Assembly: GCF_042433955.1 (NCBI RefSeq)
Contig: NZ_JBHLUH010000068.1
Span: forward strand, 1-64,000
From: Phytohabitans kaempferiae
GTDB lineage: Bacteria; Actinomycetota; Actinomycetes; Mycobacteriales; Micromonosporaceae
Direction of reading: 5' to 3'
DNA: 64,000 bases
Within the stretch, counting starts at the first letter, position 1, and every line of letters starts with the position of its first letter. Position numbers and translations under genes: made by a program. Below, piece after piece: positions 24,708 to 33,653 of this stretch. The notes under the pieces are model-generated. The model did no database searches, had not been told where the DNA came from, and worked only from the letters and a program-made list of their open reading frames with translations.

Positions 24708-25813
24708 TCCCACTCGTCGATCTGCAAGCCGCGCACGTCGAGGTCGCCGAGGAGGTGGCGGTCGGCTTCAAGCGCATCCTCGCCAACACGGCGTTCATCG
24801 GTGGCGAGGAGGTGGCCGCCTTCGAGCGCGAGTACGCCGCGTTCTGCGGGCTGCCGCACTGCGTCGGCGTGGCAAACGGCACCGACGCACTGGAGCTGGC
24901 CCTGCGGGCGGCCGGTGTCGGCCCCGGCGACGAGGTCATCGTGCCGGCCAACACGTTCATCGCCACGGCGGAGGCGGTCGCCCGCGCCGGGGCCAGCGTG
25001 GCGCTGGTCGACGCCGACCCGGACACCTACCTGATCGATGTCGACGCGGCCCTCACGGCCGTCACGCCCGCCACTCGCGCGGTCGTGCCGGTGCACCTCT
25101 ACGGCCAGCTCGCGCCCGTGGAGGAGCTGCGCGCCGCGCTGCCGCCCGAGGTGGTGATCGTCGAGGACGCGGCGCAGTGCCAGGGCGCCACGCGGCACGG
25201 GCGTCCGGCCGGCTTCGAGGGGATCGCCTCGACCAGCTTCTACCCCGGCAAAAACCTCGGCGCGTACGGCGACGCCGGTGCTGTCGTGTCCGCCTCCGCG
25301 GAGGTCGCCACGGCCGTACGCCGGCTCGGCAGCCACGGTGGCCTCACGAAGTACATCCACGACGTCATCGGCGTCAACAGCCGCCTCGACGGCCTCCAGG
25401 CGGTGGTCCTGCGGGCGAAGCTGGCCCGCCTGGCCGCGTGGAACGAGGCGCGGCGGGCCGCGGCCGCCCGCTACGACGCGCTGCTGGCCGATGTCGACGT
25501 CGTCCGCCCGGTCACGCTCGACGGCAACGCCCACGTCTGGCACCTCTACGTCGTGCGCGTGCCCGGCGACGGCACGCCGAGCCGGCGCGACGCGGTCGTG
25601 AGCGCGTTGAACGCCGCTGGCGTCGGCGCGGGGATCCACTATCCCGTGCCGGTGCACCTCACCCCGGCGTTCGCCGACGTCGCGCGCCGCGCCGGCAGCC
25701 TGGCGCACAGCGAGGCCGCGGCGCACGAGATCCTTTCCCTGCCCGTCTACCCGCAGATCACGGCGGACCAGCAGGCACAGGTCGTCGAGGCGCTGCGCGC
25801 CGCCCTGGCGTAG
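24704..25813 (+). CDS. DegT/DnrJ/EryC1 aminotransferase, C-3-type signature
   Basis: 369 residues. The PLP lysine is in SFYPGKNLGAYGDAGAV, a context seen in 3-keto-sugar aminotransferases (WlbC/WbpE, QdtB, DesV), with EDAAQCQGA before it. It would aminate the 3-keto product of the Gfo/Idh enzyme; the hexapeptide acetyltransferase could then acetylate the amine. The start is TTG overlapping the previous stop (TTGA), confirming a four-gene operon. It is followed by a strong terminator. Having both C-3- and C-4-type enzymes suggests a diamino sugar or two amino sugars. Confidence 0.87.
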   Translation: MIPLVDLQAAHVEVAEEVAVGFKRILANTAFIGGEEVAAFEREYAAFCGLPHCVGVANGTDALELALRAAGVGPGDEVIVPANTFIATAEAVARAGASVALVDADPDTYLIDVDAALTAVTPATRAVVPVHLYGQLAPVEELRAALPPEVVIVEDAAQCQGATRHGRPAGFEGIASTSFYPGKNLGAYGDAGAVVSASAEVATAVRRLGSHGGLTKYIHDVIGVNSRLDGLQAVVLRAKLARLAAWNEARRAAAARYDALLADVDVVRPVTLDGNAHVWHLYVVRVPGDGTPSRRDAVVSALNAAGVGAGIHYPVPVHLTPAFADVARRAGSLAHSEAAAHEILSLPVYPQITADQQAQVVEALRAALA

Positions 25814-25825
25814 CCGGTACACCGA

Positions 25826-25856
25826 AAGGGCGTCCCTCGGCTCGGGGGACGCCCTT
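25826..25856. terminator. Bidirectional hairpin terminator
   Basis: AAGGGCGTCCC (25826-25836) pairs perfectly with GGGACGCCCTT (25846-25856). It separates the convergent aminotransferase and glycosyltransferase genes. Confidence 0.88.
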
Positions 25857-25869
25857 CGCGTGTGCGGGG

Positions 25870-27066
25870 CTATCCGCCGTAGACCTCGTTTTCGATCACG
25901 TCGAGCGTGACCCGCTGGGCCAGCCCCCACGGCGTGGCGCGGATGCTCCCCGCCACCTCCGCCGGCGAGGGCGCCTCGGGGCGCACGGCCTCGCTCAGCG
26001 CGTCGGCGATGCCGAACGGCGTGGGCGACGCCCAGCGGATGTACGCGTTGTCGATGCTCGCCTCGGAGTAATCGGACTTGCCGACCACCGGCAGCATCCC
26101 GCAGGCCAGCATCTCGTCCGGCACCAGCGAAAGGTTGGTGAAGGACAGGGCGATGCCGGTGGCGCACGAGTTGTAGAGCTCGGCCAGCGCCTGCGGGCGC
26201 AGCACGCCGTGGTTGGTGGCCGGGAAGGGGACCTGCACGTTCGGGTCGCCGAAGAGGTGGATCTCGTGCTCGGGATGCCGGCGGTGGAACTCGCGCAGCG
26301 CCAGCGCGCCCAGCTCGAAGCCGCGCCGCGCGGTCTCCCGCCTGGCGTAGAAGACCACGCCGGTGCGCCGCTGTGGGTTGGTGAGCCGGTACACCTCGGT
26401 GTCGCAGCCGAACTCCGCGATGGCCGCCTGTACGCCGTACCGGTCGCGCAGCAGGTCGGCCAGCATCGGCCCGACCGTGATGGCCCGGAAGCCGAAGCGG
26501 TACGTGTCCTCCGCCAGCACGTAGTGCGACCCCTGTGGGTAGAACCACGGCTCGAAGTCCTGGATGAAGTACAGGCGCCGGGTCGGGACGGACGACGACG
26601 CCAGCACGTGGGCGGTCTCCCAGCCGGATGCCACGTACGCGTCGAGCGGCGCGAGCCCGTCGGCCACCGAGCGCACCTCGGCCCGCACCTTCGGCCAGAA
26701 CCGCCGCATCACCTGCTCGTGCCGACCCAGGTCGCCGCGGTACCGGTCGTACAGGTAGAGGACGCAGCGGTGGCCGGCCTCCTCAAGGCCCTCCACCATC
26801 CGGAAGAGCGTGGTGTGGCCGCCGGAGCCGGGCGACGGCGGCGTGGTGACCCAGCCGATCGTGAGCGGCGTGCCCCTGCTCGGACGCCGGTCGGGCACGG
26901 CGAGCTTGAGGCCACGCGAGTCGGTGATGTTGTCGAAGTCCAGCGGGTCTTCGAGGTCGGCGGCGCCGGTGCGGCGGTATGCCACCCGCGCCGCCCGCTG
27001 CGCCAGCCCACGCGCGCCGTCGCGGCGCAGCACATCGAGCACCTCACGGGACCGGGGCTTGCTCAT
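25870..27066 (-). CDS. Glycosyltransferase, GT4 WsaF-like
   Basis: 398 residues with a two-Rossmann GT-B layout: N-terminal IGWVTTPPSPGSGGHTTLFR near 70, a middle FIQDFEPWFYPQGSHY and a C-terminal donor region with SFTNLSLVPDEMLACGMLPV. The FIQDFEPWF segment is what I associate with WsaF-type rhamnosyltransferases. It is cytoplasmic or membrane-attached and probably adds one sugar to the lipid-linked repeat unit. ATG overlaps the flippase stop by four bases (ATGA), so the two are co-translated. Donor and acceptor are unknown. Confidence 0.82.
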   Translation of the reverse strand: MSKPRSREVLDVLRRDGARGLAQRAARVAYRRTGAADLEDPLDFDNITDSRGLKLAVPDRRPSRGTPLTIGWVTTPPSPGSGGHTTLFRMVEGLEEAGHRCVLYLYDRYRGDLGRHEQVMRRFWPKVRAEVRSVADGLAPLDAYVASGWETAHVLASSSVPTRRLYFIQDFEPWFYPQGSHYVLAEDTYRFGFRAITVGPMLADLLRDRYGVQAAIAEFGCDTEVYRLTNPQRRTGVVFYARRETARRGFELGALALREFHRRHPEHEIHLFGDPNVQVPFPATNHGVLRPQALAELYNSCATGIALSFTNLSLVPDEMLACGMLPVVGKSDYSEASIDNAYIRWASPTPFGIADALSEAVRPEAPSPAEVAGSIRATPWGLAQRVTLDVIENEVYGG

Positions 27067-28559
27067 GGTGCCACCTCCACGAGTCGTTCATCGCGCACTG
27101 TCGACGGTGCGGATTCCTCGGTCGCGTACTCCTTCATCGCCACCAGTTGCGCCAGCCAGCGCCGGAACGGCAGGTACATCAGCACCGCGTAGATGGCGGT
27201 GGCCGCCGAGCCGCCCAGCGCGCAGGCGAGCAGGAGGTTGTCGACGAGCCCGGAGAGGTAGATCCCGGCCGCCGCCGCGGGCGCCCCCGCGAGCAGCGAC
27301 AGCAGCAGGCGCGTTGTGATCGGGGTGACGCGGACCCGGTAGCGGCGGGCGAGCACCAGGTAGGCCGGCACGATCACCAGCCCGGCGACCGCCGCGTTGG
27401 CCCAGCCCGCGCCGGCGAGTCCGGCCCACTCGATGCCCAGTGCCATCGCCGGTACGAGCGTCGCGATCCAGACGATCTGCGCCACCAGCTGGCGACGGGT
27501 CGCCCCGACGGCCACCAGGAAGTTGCCCATCAGCTCGACCACGATGCGGATGGCGCCGAACACCGCGAGGCCGGCGAGCGCCTCGGCGGCGGGCTGCCAC
27601 TTGGCGCCGTAGAGCAACGGCACCACGCTCGCCGCCAGCGCCGAGAGCAGGAGGCCGGCCAGGACCGACCACGCCACGGTCACCGCGACGGCGGCACCGA
27701 AGCCCTCGGCCTTGCGGTCGGGGTCGTTGAGCCGCGCGAAGCCGGGCAGGGCGACCGCGCGTACGGCCGCCCCCAGCGCGTTCAACGGCCAGGACGAGAT
27801 GTTGAAGGCGAGCAGGAAGAAGCCGAGCGCGACGGAGCCCATCATCGAACCGACCATGAGGTTGGGAACGCTCACGATCGCCATGTAGACCAGGTTGGCC
27901 GCGGCCAGCGGGATACCGAACCGGACCAGCCCGCGGGCGATCTCGCGGTTCCAGCCGAAGCGGGGCCGCATCCGGACCATCCAGAACTGCACGGCGGTGG
28001 TGACCGACTGCGTGATCACGCGGGAGATGGCCAGCGCCATCGCGCCGAGGCCGAGCAGCACCAGGCTCACGGTGATGACCAGGTCGAGCACCAGCGCGAT
28101 GAGGCCGAGCGCGGTCTGCTCCGGCTGGCGGAAGTCGCGCTGCATGATGGCGTACGGCACGCAGGACATCCCGGCCAGGATCAGCGTCAGCGAGATGACC
28201 TGCACGACCCCGGCCGCGTCCGGGCTGCCCATCGCGCCCGCGAACGGCGCCGCCGTCAGGATCATCACGAGGGCGAACACGGCACCGCTGGCGGTGGTCA
28301 GCGTGGTCGCCGTAGCCGCCCGCCGCTCGATGTCACCGCTGCGGATGAGGTCGGCGCTGAGCCCGAGGTCGGCCAAGGCCAGCAGGACGTTCTGCAGGGT
28401 CAGCGCGACCGCGAAGGCGCCGAAGTCTTCCGGTGCGAGCAGCCGGGCCAGGATGATGCCCAGACCGAGGTTGCCGAAGCGCAGCAGCAGGTTGTTGATC
28501 GTGCTCCAGACCAATGCCTTCTTGACCTTGGAGACCAGATCGGGCGAGCCCTCAGGCAT
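27063..28559 (-). CDS. Wzx-type polysaccharide flippase (MOP superfamily)
   Basis: 498 residues, about 12-14 hydrophobic segments. The N-terminus (ALVWSTINNLLLRFGNLGLG, ARLLAPEDFGAFAVA) is the usual start of polysaccharide-export/Wzx proteins. It would flip undecaprenyl-linked repeat units across the membrane before polymerisation. It lies 24 bp after a GT2 gene and overlaps the next GT. A C-terminal cytoplasmic tail follows LPFRRWLAQL. A lipid II flippase role is less likely given the neighbours. Confidence 0.9.
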   Translation of the reverse strand: MPEGSPDLVSKVKKALVWSTINNLLLRFGNLGLGIILARLLAPEDFGAFAVALTLQNVLLALADLGLSADLIRSGDIERRAATATTLTTASGAVFALVMILTAAPFAGAMGSPDAAGVVQVISLTLILAGMSCVPYAIMQRDFRQPEQTALGLIALVLDLVITVSLVLLGLGAMALAISRVITQSVTTAVQFWMVRMRPRFGWNREIARGLVRFGIPLAAANLVYMAIVSVPNLMVGSMMGSVALGFFLLAFNISSWPLNALGAAVRAVALPGFARLNDPDRKAEGFGAAVAVTVAWSVLAGLLLSALAASVVPLLYGAKWQPAAEALAGLAVFGAIRIVVELMGNFLVAVGATRRQLVAQIVWIATLVPAMALGIEWAGLAGAGWANAAVAGLVIVPAYLVLARRYRVRVTPITTRLLLSLLAGAPAAAAGIYLSGLVDNLLLACALGGSAATAIYAVLMYLPFRRWLAQLVAMKEYATEESAPSTVRDERLVEVAP

Positions 28560-28583
28560 GGGGCGCCGCTCCCGGGACAGACG

Positions 28584-29681
28584 TCATCCCGCCTTCACCG
28601 CGCTCTCCACACCGGACCGCCGCCAGCGCCGCCACTCAAGGTGCGTACGGACCTTGCGGCGCGCCGCCCGGACCCGCGCCGGCACGACCGGCCCCTTGCC
28701 CGCCTCGGCGCGCTCGGCGTTGCGGTGCAGCGCCCGCATGAGCCGGCAGTCGGCGGCGGCGGGGGCGAGCTGCACCGCCAGATCGGCCAGCTCCTTGGCG
28801 AGCTGCCGGTTGGCCGCCTCCGGCCCGTCTTCGTAGCAGCCGAGAGCGGCGGCGAGCGCCTCCTGCGACAGTGCCCAGCGGGCCGCGTCTCGCAGCTCCA
28901 CGGCGCGCGGGAGGTCTTTGCCGTCCTCTTCGAAGAAGATCTCGTACGCGTGGTGACGCTGGCTGATGTCGGTGATCGCGCCGCCGTACTGCTCGGTGTG
29001 CATGTTGTCCCCGTGCACGCGGTAGTACGCCTGGTCGACCCCGTTGAGCCGGCCGATCGAGCCGTGCGCCGCCGCGCGCAGCCACATCAGGAAGTCGCAC
29101 GCGTGCGGGACCCGCGCGTCGTAGCCGACCAGGTCGCGCATGGTGCTCATCCGCATCATGACCTCAGGGGTGGCGACCGGATTGCCGCCGGCGCGGCACA
29201 CGCGGGTCAGCCACTCCTCGCCGGGCCAGATGGTCCAGGAGCGCAGGTCGCTCCGCGGTGGCGGCGGCACGTCGGCGAAGGTCAACGCGAACCCGTGCAC
29301 CATCCCGACTTCCGGGTATGCCTGCAACAGCGCCGCCGACCGGGCCAGGGAGCCCGGCGCGAGCAGGTCGTCCGCGGAGAGCAGCACGACGAACTCGCCG
29401 TCGACGCCGTCAAGGCCCTCGTTGAACGTCTTGATGTGCCCGACGTTCTGCTTGCGGGCGATGGCGCGTACGCGAGGGTCTGAAGCGGCCAGCTTCTCCG
29501 CCACCTCACCGCTGCCGTCGGGTGAGGCGTCGTCGACGATCAGCACGTCGACGTCGACGCCCTCCTGGTCCAGCACGGTCTGCACGCAGTCGGGAAGGAA
29601 GTGGCCATAGTTGTAACAGGGGATCGCCACGGACACCTTCGGCCGGCCGCGAAGCGGCTGCGGTCGTACCCGCATCACCAT
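28584..29681 (-). CDS. Family 2 glycosyltransferase
   Basis: About 365 residues. The GT-A fold starts at KVSVAIPCYNYGHFLPDCVQ (about 14-33) with DDASPDGS and the SADD metal-binding motif near 100. The C-terminal third is basic and helical and lacks membrane spans. ATG at 29681 has GGGAG at 5-nt spacing. It sits in a glycan operon before the flippase. It probably extends the repeat unit in the cytoplasm; sugar not predictable. Confidence 0.87.
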   Translation of the reverse strand: MVMRVRPQPLRGRPKVSVAIPCYNYGHFLPDCVQTVLDQEGVDVDVLIVDDASPDGSGEVAEKLAASDPRVRAIARKQNVGHIKTFNEGLDGVDGEFVVLLSADDLLAPGSLARSAALLQAYPEVGMVHGFALTFADVPPPPRSDLRSWTIWPGEEWLTRVCRAGGNPVATPEVMMRMSTMRDLVGYDARVPHACDFLMWLRAAAHGSIGRLNGVDQAYYRVHGDNMHTEQYGGAITDISQRHHAYEIFFEEDGKDLPRAVELRDAARWALSQEALAAALGCYEDGPEAANRQLAKELADLAVQLAPAAADCRLMRALHRNAERAEAGKGPVVPARVRAARRKVRTHLEWRRWRRSGVESAVKAG

Positions 29682-29790
29682 GGTCTCTCCCTCGCTTTTC
29701 CTCCGGACAGCGCCCAATCATGAGCCACGTCGGGACCGCCTCGCGGTCCGATACCCGACATCGGCCGGGCCTCTCGGGCGAACGGCCACG

Positions 29791-31170
29791 TCACGCGCCC
29801 CAGCGGTTGACCGTGGATGTCCGGACGGTGCGGGCGGGGTGGGTGAACCGCCACACCGCACCACACAGGCCGGACATGAGGGCGAGCGTGAAGGTGTACG
29901 TGGTGAAGCTCAGCGAGTCGAACGTGAAGCCCACCAGGATGCCCACGACCTGAGCCGAGATCAGCGCCGCGCACAGGTGGCGGTCTTCGACCCGCTCCGA
30001 CCGGCGGAGCGCGATCGTCGCCAGCGAGATGCACGTGATGTGCAACGCGGCCAGCGCGGCGACGCCGACGAGCCCCGCGGTCACCAGCGTCATCAGCCAC
30101 TGGTTGTCGAGGATGATGTAGAGGTCCGGGATCAGCGTGCCGGGACCGCGTCCGAGCCAGGGCCGCTCGGCGAACCAGGCCGCGATGTAGACGTAGTCCT
30201 GCGTGCGCCCCTCGATGCTCGGGTCCTCACCGGCCCACAGGAACATCGCCTTGAGCGTGCCGAGCAGTCCGGGCCGGAGGATGACCAGCGCGCCGACCAC
30301 GGCCGCGCCGACGAACATCATGTTGTAGCGGGTCCGCCAGTCCCACGCGGCGACGAACATGACCAGGAGGGCCGCCGCCAGCGCCACGACACCGGTGCGG
30401 GAGATGGCCATCGGCAGCGCGGCCGCCATGAGGAGGGTGACGAACCCGAACGCGTACCGGGTGAGGCGATGCCCGGCGAACCTGGCGAAGTGGAGTCCAA
30501 ACGGGATGCACATCGCCATGACGGTGCTGAACTCGATGTAGTGGGTGGCCGTGCCGGCTATCCGGAAGTGCCCGCTGTCGCCACGCATCTGGAAGTCGGC
30601 CAGATCCGACTTCAGCTCCAGGCCCGGCAGCGTGAGGTACTGCGCGATGTCGAACGCGGTGAGGGACTGGACCAGGCCGACGACGGCCATGAACCCGCCG
30701 GACCACACCAGGACGCGGACCACACCGCTCAGGCGCTGCCAGTTGGGGATCCCGTCCGCGGCCATCAGCACGACGCCGAGGAACTCGGCGGTGATGAGCA
30801 TCTGGAAGTTCTGCGCGTTGGCTTCGAGGGTCGGCAGCCCACGCAGCAGGCCGGCCAGGTAGGCCAGCATGATGGAGAGCATGTAGAACAGGCACGCCCA
30901 GCGCAGCGGCTGCGGCCCCACCAGGGTCAGCCAAGGGCTGATCCGGGCCAGGATCCACCATGCGAAGAGCACCAGCCCCACGATGAGGGCGGGACGTCCG
31001 GCAAAGGTGAGGCCCGGCACGATCAGCGTCGCCGGCAGCGTGTAGAGCAGGAACACCATGAGGCTGACCAAAGCGGCCGCGTCGAAACGCACCCGCAACC
31101 GGCGCGTGGTGTAGGTACGCGGCGCGATCAGCGACGGTTCGAGATCAACCGGGTGAACCGCGGCGGTCAA
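29791..31170 (-). CDS. Wzy/O-antigen-ligase-like polytopic polymerase
   Basis: 459 residues with about ten to twelve membrane segments and a large periplasm-side loop after about residue 170 (LELKSDLADFQMRGDSGHF). The second-half loop RTQDYVYIAAWFAERPWLGRGPG is the hallmark WzyC/O-antigen ligase region (the family often shows RxxxW...GxGxG). It would polymerise or attach undecaprenyl-linked units on the outer face. The TTG start is two bases after the Wzz-like stop, so it depends on coupling. There is no other Wzy candidate in the window. Confidence 0.85.
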   Translation of the reverse strand: MTAAVHPVDLEPSLIAPRTYTTRRLRVRFDAAALVSLMVFLLYTLPATLIVPGLTFAGRPALIVGLVLFAWWILARISPWLTLVGPQPLRWACLFYMLSIMLAYLAGLLRGLPTLEANAQNFQMLITAEFLGVVLMAADGIPNWQRLSGVVRVLVWSGGFMAVVGLVQSLTAFDIAQYLTLPGLELKSDLADFQMRGDSGHFRIAGTATHYIEFSTVMAMCIPFGLHFARFAGHRLTRYAFGFVTLLMAAALPMAISRTGVVALAAALLVMFVAAWDWRTRYNMMFVGAAVVGALVILRPGLLGTLKAMFLWAGEDPSIEGRTQDYVYIAAWFAERPWLGRGPGTLIPDLYIILDNQWLMTLVTAGLVGVAALAALHITCISLATIALRRSERVEDRHLCAALISAQVVGILVGFTFDSLSFTTYTFTLALMSGLCGAVWRFTHPARTVRTSTVNRWGA

Positions 31171-31172
31171 GG

Positions 31173-32165
31173 TCAGGGCTTCTTTTCTTTGCGCCAGGAC
31201 ACGTGCGACAGGGGCAGGACGATGGTCGCGTCAGCGCCCACCGGTGGGAAGTCGGAGCTGTCCTGCGGCTTCGCTTCCCGCCCCGGCATGTCGTCAGGCA
31301 TGGACGCGGCGTTGACCGACTTGTACTCCACCGGCTTGACGCCCTGCTTCTTCGGCTCGCCCTGGCCCGGAACGGCGGGAATCACACCGGTGGGCTGCTC
31401 GGACGCGCTCACCGTGCGGGCCGCGAGCGGGCGGCGCCTGAGCTTCGCGGGGTCGTGGCCGTTGGTCCCGCTCCCGTTGCTGGACGGCGGCACCGCCACG
31501 GACCGCGAGGTCACCGGCCCACCGTCGGCCGGCTCCTGGTCGGCCAGGCGCCGGGCACGGCGCCGCAGCAACGAATCCAGGGCGATGGTGCCCGCGATTG
31601 TCATCAGCATGCCGATGCCGGCCGCGACAACCAGCACTCGCATCACCTTGGAGCGCACGACCTCCGGCGTGGAGCCGTCGTTGAGTGTAAGTGTGCTGAT
31701 CGTGTCCTCGGGCAGTACGCCGTACTGCGCCTGCTTTTCGGCGATGTCTTCGGCGAGCAGCCGGATGACCTCTTTGACGGTGCTGGTGGCCTGAGCCGGG
31801 GTCGTGCCGATGGCCTCGATCTCAAGCAGGACCGTGTTGTTGTCCATCGTCACCGTCACGCTGTCGGTGAAGCCGCGGTCGGCCAGGTTCTTAAGCACAG
31901 CCTGGTCGGTGACGGCGAGCGCCGACGCGTTGGCGAGTGCCTCGTATCCAAGGTCGAACCACGGGTTGGTGGGCCGCGGCTTCGCCGTGGGGTCGACCGC
32001 CTTGCCCGCACTCGGCGCCGGGATGATCTGCACGTGACCCTTCGCGCTGTAGTCCGGACCGACCGTCACCGCAACGAAGATCACCATCGCCGCCGAAAGG
32101 AGGAGCATCGGCGCGGCTACGTACCACCGCCGAAACAGCAGTTTGGTGAGATCCCAGAGATCCAC
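31173..32165 (-). CDS. Wzz/YveK-like chain-length co-polymerase
   Basis: About 330 residues: a short cytoplasmic start, TM1 (about 18-40, AAPMLLLSAAMVIFVAV), a roughly 150-residue extracytoplasmic domain, TM2 (VLVVAAGIGMLMTIAG, about 180-200) and a long Pro/Lys-rich cytoplasmic tail. This is the layout of polysaccharide co-polymerases that set chain length with Wzy. The tail lacks Walker motifs, so there is no fused BY-kinase, and none is encoded nearby. GTG at 32165 follows GAGGA at 4-nt spacing. It is first gene of the operon leading to the polymerase. Confidence 0.85.
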   Translation of the reverse strand: MDLWDLTKLLFRRWYVAAPMLLLSAAMVIFVAVTVGPDYSAKGHVQIIPAPSAGKAVDPTAKPRPTNPWFDLGYEALANASALAVTDQAVLKNLADRGFTDSVTVTMDNNTVLLEIEAIGTTPAQATSTVKEVIRLLAEDIAEKQAQYGVLPEDTISTLTLNDGSTPEVVRSKVMRVLVVAAGIGMLMTIAGTIALDSLLRRRARRLADQEPADGGPVTSRSVAVPPSSNGSGTNGHDPAKLRRRPLAARTVSASEQPTGVIPAVPGQGEPKKQGVKPVEYKSVNAASMPDDMPGREAKPQDSSDFPPVGADATIVLPLSHVSWRKEKKP

Positions 32166-32355
32166 GGTGTCCTCTCGGGCATAGCGAGCGATGGGCTGCC
32201 GCGACTGCAGCGGCTCAAGTCTCCACGCTGGTTGCAACCCTTGGCAAGCGGGGCCAAGGCCCATACTGGTACTTCTCTACAGCTCGGCCAGACTTTGTAA
32301 GATACCCGACACGCTTGCGTCCACCCGGCCACTTGTTCTTTTTGGCGACGGTCCA

Positions 32356-32373
32356 GCACCGTTCTAACGGTGC
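32356..32373. promoter_or_regulatory. Perfect 18-bp interrupted palindrome (candidate operator)
   Basis: GCACCGTT (32356-32363), CT, AACGGTGC (32366-32373) is a perfect inverted repeat about 30 bp before the GT gene start and inside the 237-bp divergent gap to the wzz-like gene. Form and position fit a dimeric repressor site; an mRNA hairpin is the alternative. Confidence 0.6.
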
Positions 32374-32402
32374 CTGCCTAACGACGGGGAAGTGATCTCA
32401 CC

Positions 32403-33653
32403 ATGCCCAAGCGACCACAGATCGCCATCCTGGTCGCCAACCTTCCCGCGGAGCGTGATCGCCGGGTCATCCGAGAGTGTTTGACCTTGGAGGAAAACGG
32501 CTTTGACGTCACTGTCATCGCACCGCGTGGCGACAAACAGCTACGAATCCTGCCCGGCAGTCGCGGCACACGACTCAAGCCCTATCCGGTGTTCGTCTAT
32601 GGCAGCGGCGTGCTGTCGTTCGCGTTCGAGTTCGTCTGGTCGTTCCTCTGCATCGCCGTGCGCCTCTTCGGCGAGCTGTTCCGCGGCCGCGCGCACGCGG
32701 TGCAGGTGTGCAACCCGCCGGACATCTACTGGCCGCTCGCCCTGGTGTGGCGCGCACTCGGCCGCCCCTGGGTCTTCGACCACCACGACCTCTGCCCGGA
32801 GATCTACGCCGCACGCGCGGGGGATGCGGCAAACAAGTTCGCACTAAGGACGCTCGTCGCAATGGAACGGTTGACGCTCCGTACCGCTACTGCGGTTATC
32901 GCGACGAATGAATCATTCCGGGAAAACGCGCACAACAGGGGCGTATCACCAGAGAAGGTCACGGTGGTTCGCAACGGTCCAGCCTCCACCGAAATCTCGT
33001 CCGAAACCGCCGATTCGGTTGGCAGGCATTCGGCGAACGTGCCGCACCAGATCGTCTATCTGGGCGTATTCGGGCCGCAGGACAACGTGGAAGTGGCGAT
33101 TCTCACCGCTGAGGAACTCGTGCGGCGGCGCGGACGCGGCGGCTGGCGGTTGGTCCTCGCCGGCGACGGCGAATGCATGCCGGCACTCACCAAACTCGTT
33201 TCGGACAAGGGCCTGAGCGACATTGTGGAGTTCACCGGCTGGCTGGGGGCCACCGAGGTGGACGCGTTGCTGCGCACCGCCACCGTGGCGATCCAGCCCG
33301 ACCTGCCGACCCGGATGAACCATCTGTCCACAATGGCCAAGACGGTGGAGTACCTCGGCCGGGGCGTGCCGGTCGTGGCCGTCGACCTGGTGGAGACCCG
33401 GCGCAGCGCCGAGGAGGCCGGCCTGTACGTGCCGACCGGCTCGCCGACCGAGTTCGCCTACGCCATCGACGCGCTGCTCGACGACCCGGCCCGCCGGGAG
33501 AACATGCGGACCCTCGGCCTGGCGCGGTTCCGCGGGATGCTGTCGTGGGAGCACCAAGCGGTCGCGTACGCGGCACTGTGGCGCCAGCTCCTGGCCCCGC
33601 GGCTCGCGAAGTCCGGTTCCGCCGTCGAAGCTCGGGACCAGGTGGAGGTATGA
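32403..33653 (+). CDS. Family 4 glycosyltransferase
   Basis: 416 residues, GT-B fold. The N-terminus ILVANLPAERDRRVIRECLTLEENGFDVTVIAP and the donor half (VYLGVFGPQDNVEVAILTAEEL, VLAGDGECMPALTKL, and later VEYLGRGVPVVAVDL) are typical of GT4. A hydrophobic stretch (SFAFEFVWSFLCIAVRLFGEL, about 65-85) could dip into the membrane. The segment 32820-33060 is clearly less GC-rich (about 55% in 32881-32940 by count) than both ends, hinting at mosaic origin. It overlaps the next GT2 gene by four bases. Confidence 0.87.
   Translation: MPKRPQIAILVANLPAERDRRVIRECLTLEENGFDVTVIAPRGDKQLRILPGSRGTRLKPYPVFVYGSGVLSFAFEFVWSFLCIAVRLFGELFRGRAHAVQVCNPPDIYWPLALVWRALGRPWVFDHHDLCPEIYAARAGDAANKFALRTLVAMERLTLRTATAVIATNESFRENAHNRGVSPEKVTVVRNGPASTEISSETADSVGRHSANVPHQIVYLGVFGPQDNVEVAILTAEELVRRRGRGGWRLVLAGDGECMPALTKLVSDKGLSDIVEFTGWLGATEVDALLRTATVAIQPDLPTRMNHLSTMAKTVEYLGRGVPVVAVDLVETRRSAEEAGLYVPTGSPTEFAYAIDALLDDPARRENMRTLGLARFRGMLSWEHQAVAYAALWRQLLAPRLAKSGSAVEARDQVEV

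Noticed and set aside
26979..29483. An 834-codon open frame antisense to the flippase and glycosyltransferase genes
   Set aside because: Its translation is Arg/His/Gly-rich low complexity, the usual product of reading a GC-rich gene backwards; the opposite strand carries clear family motifs.
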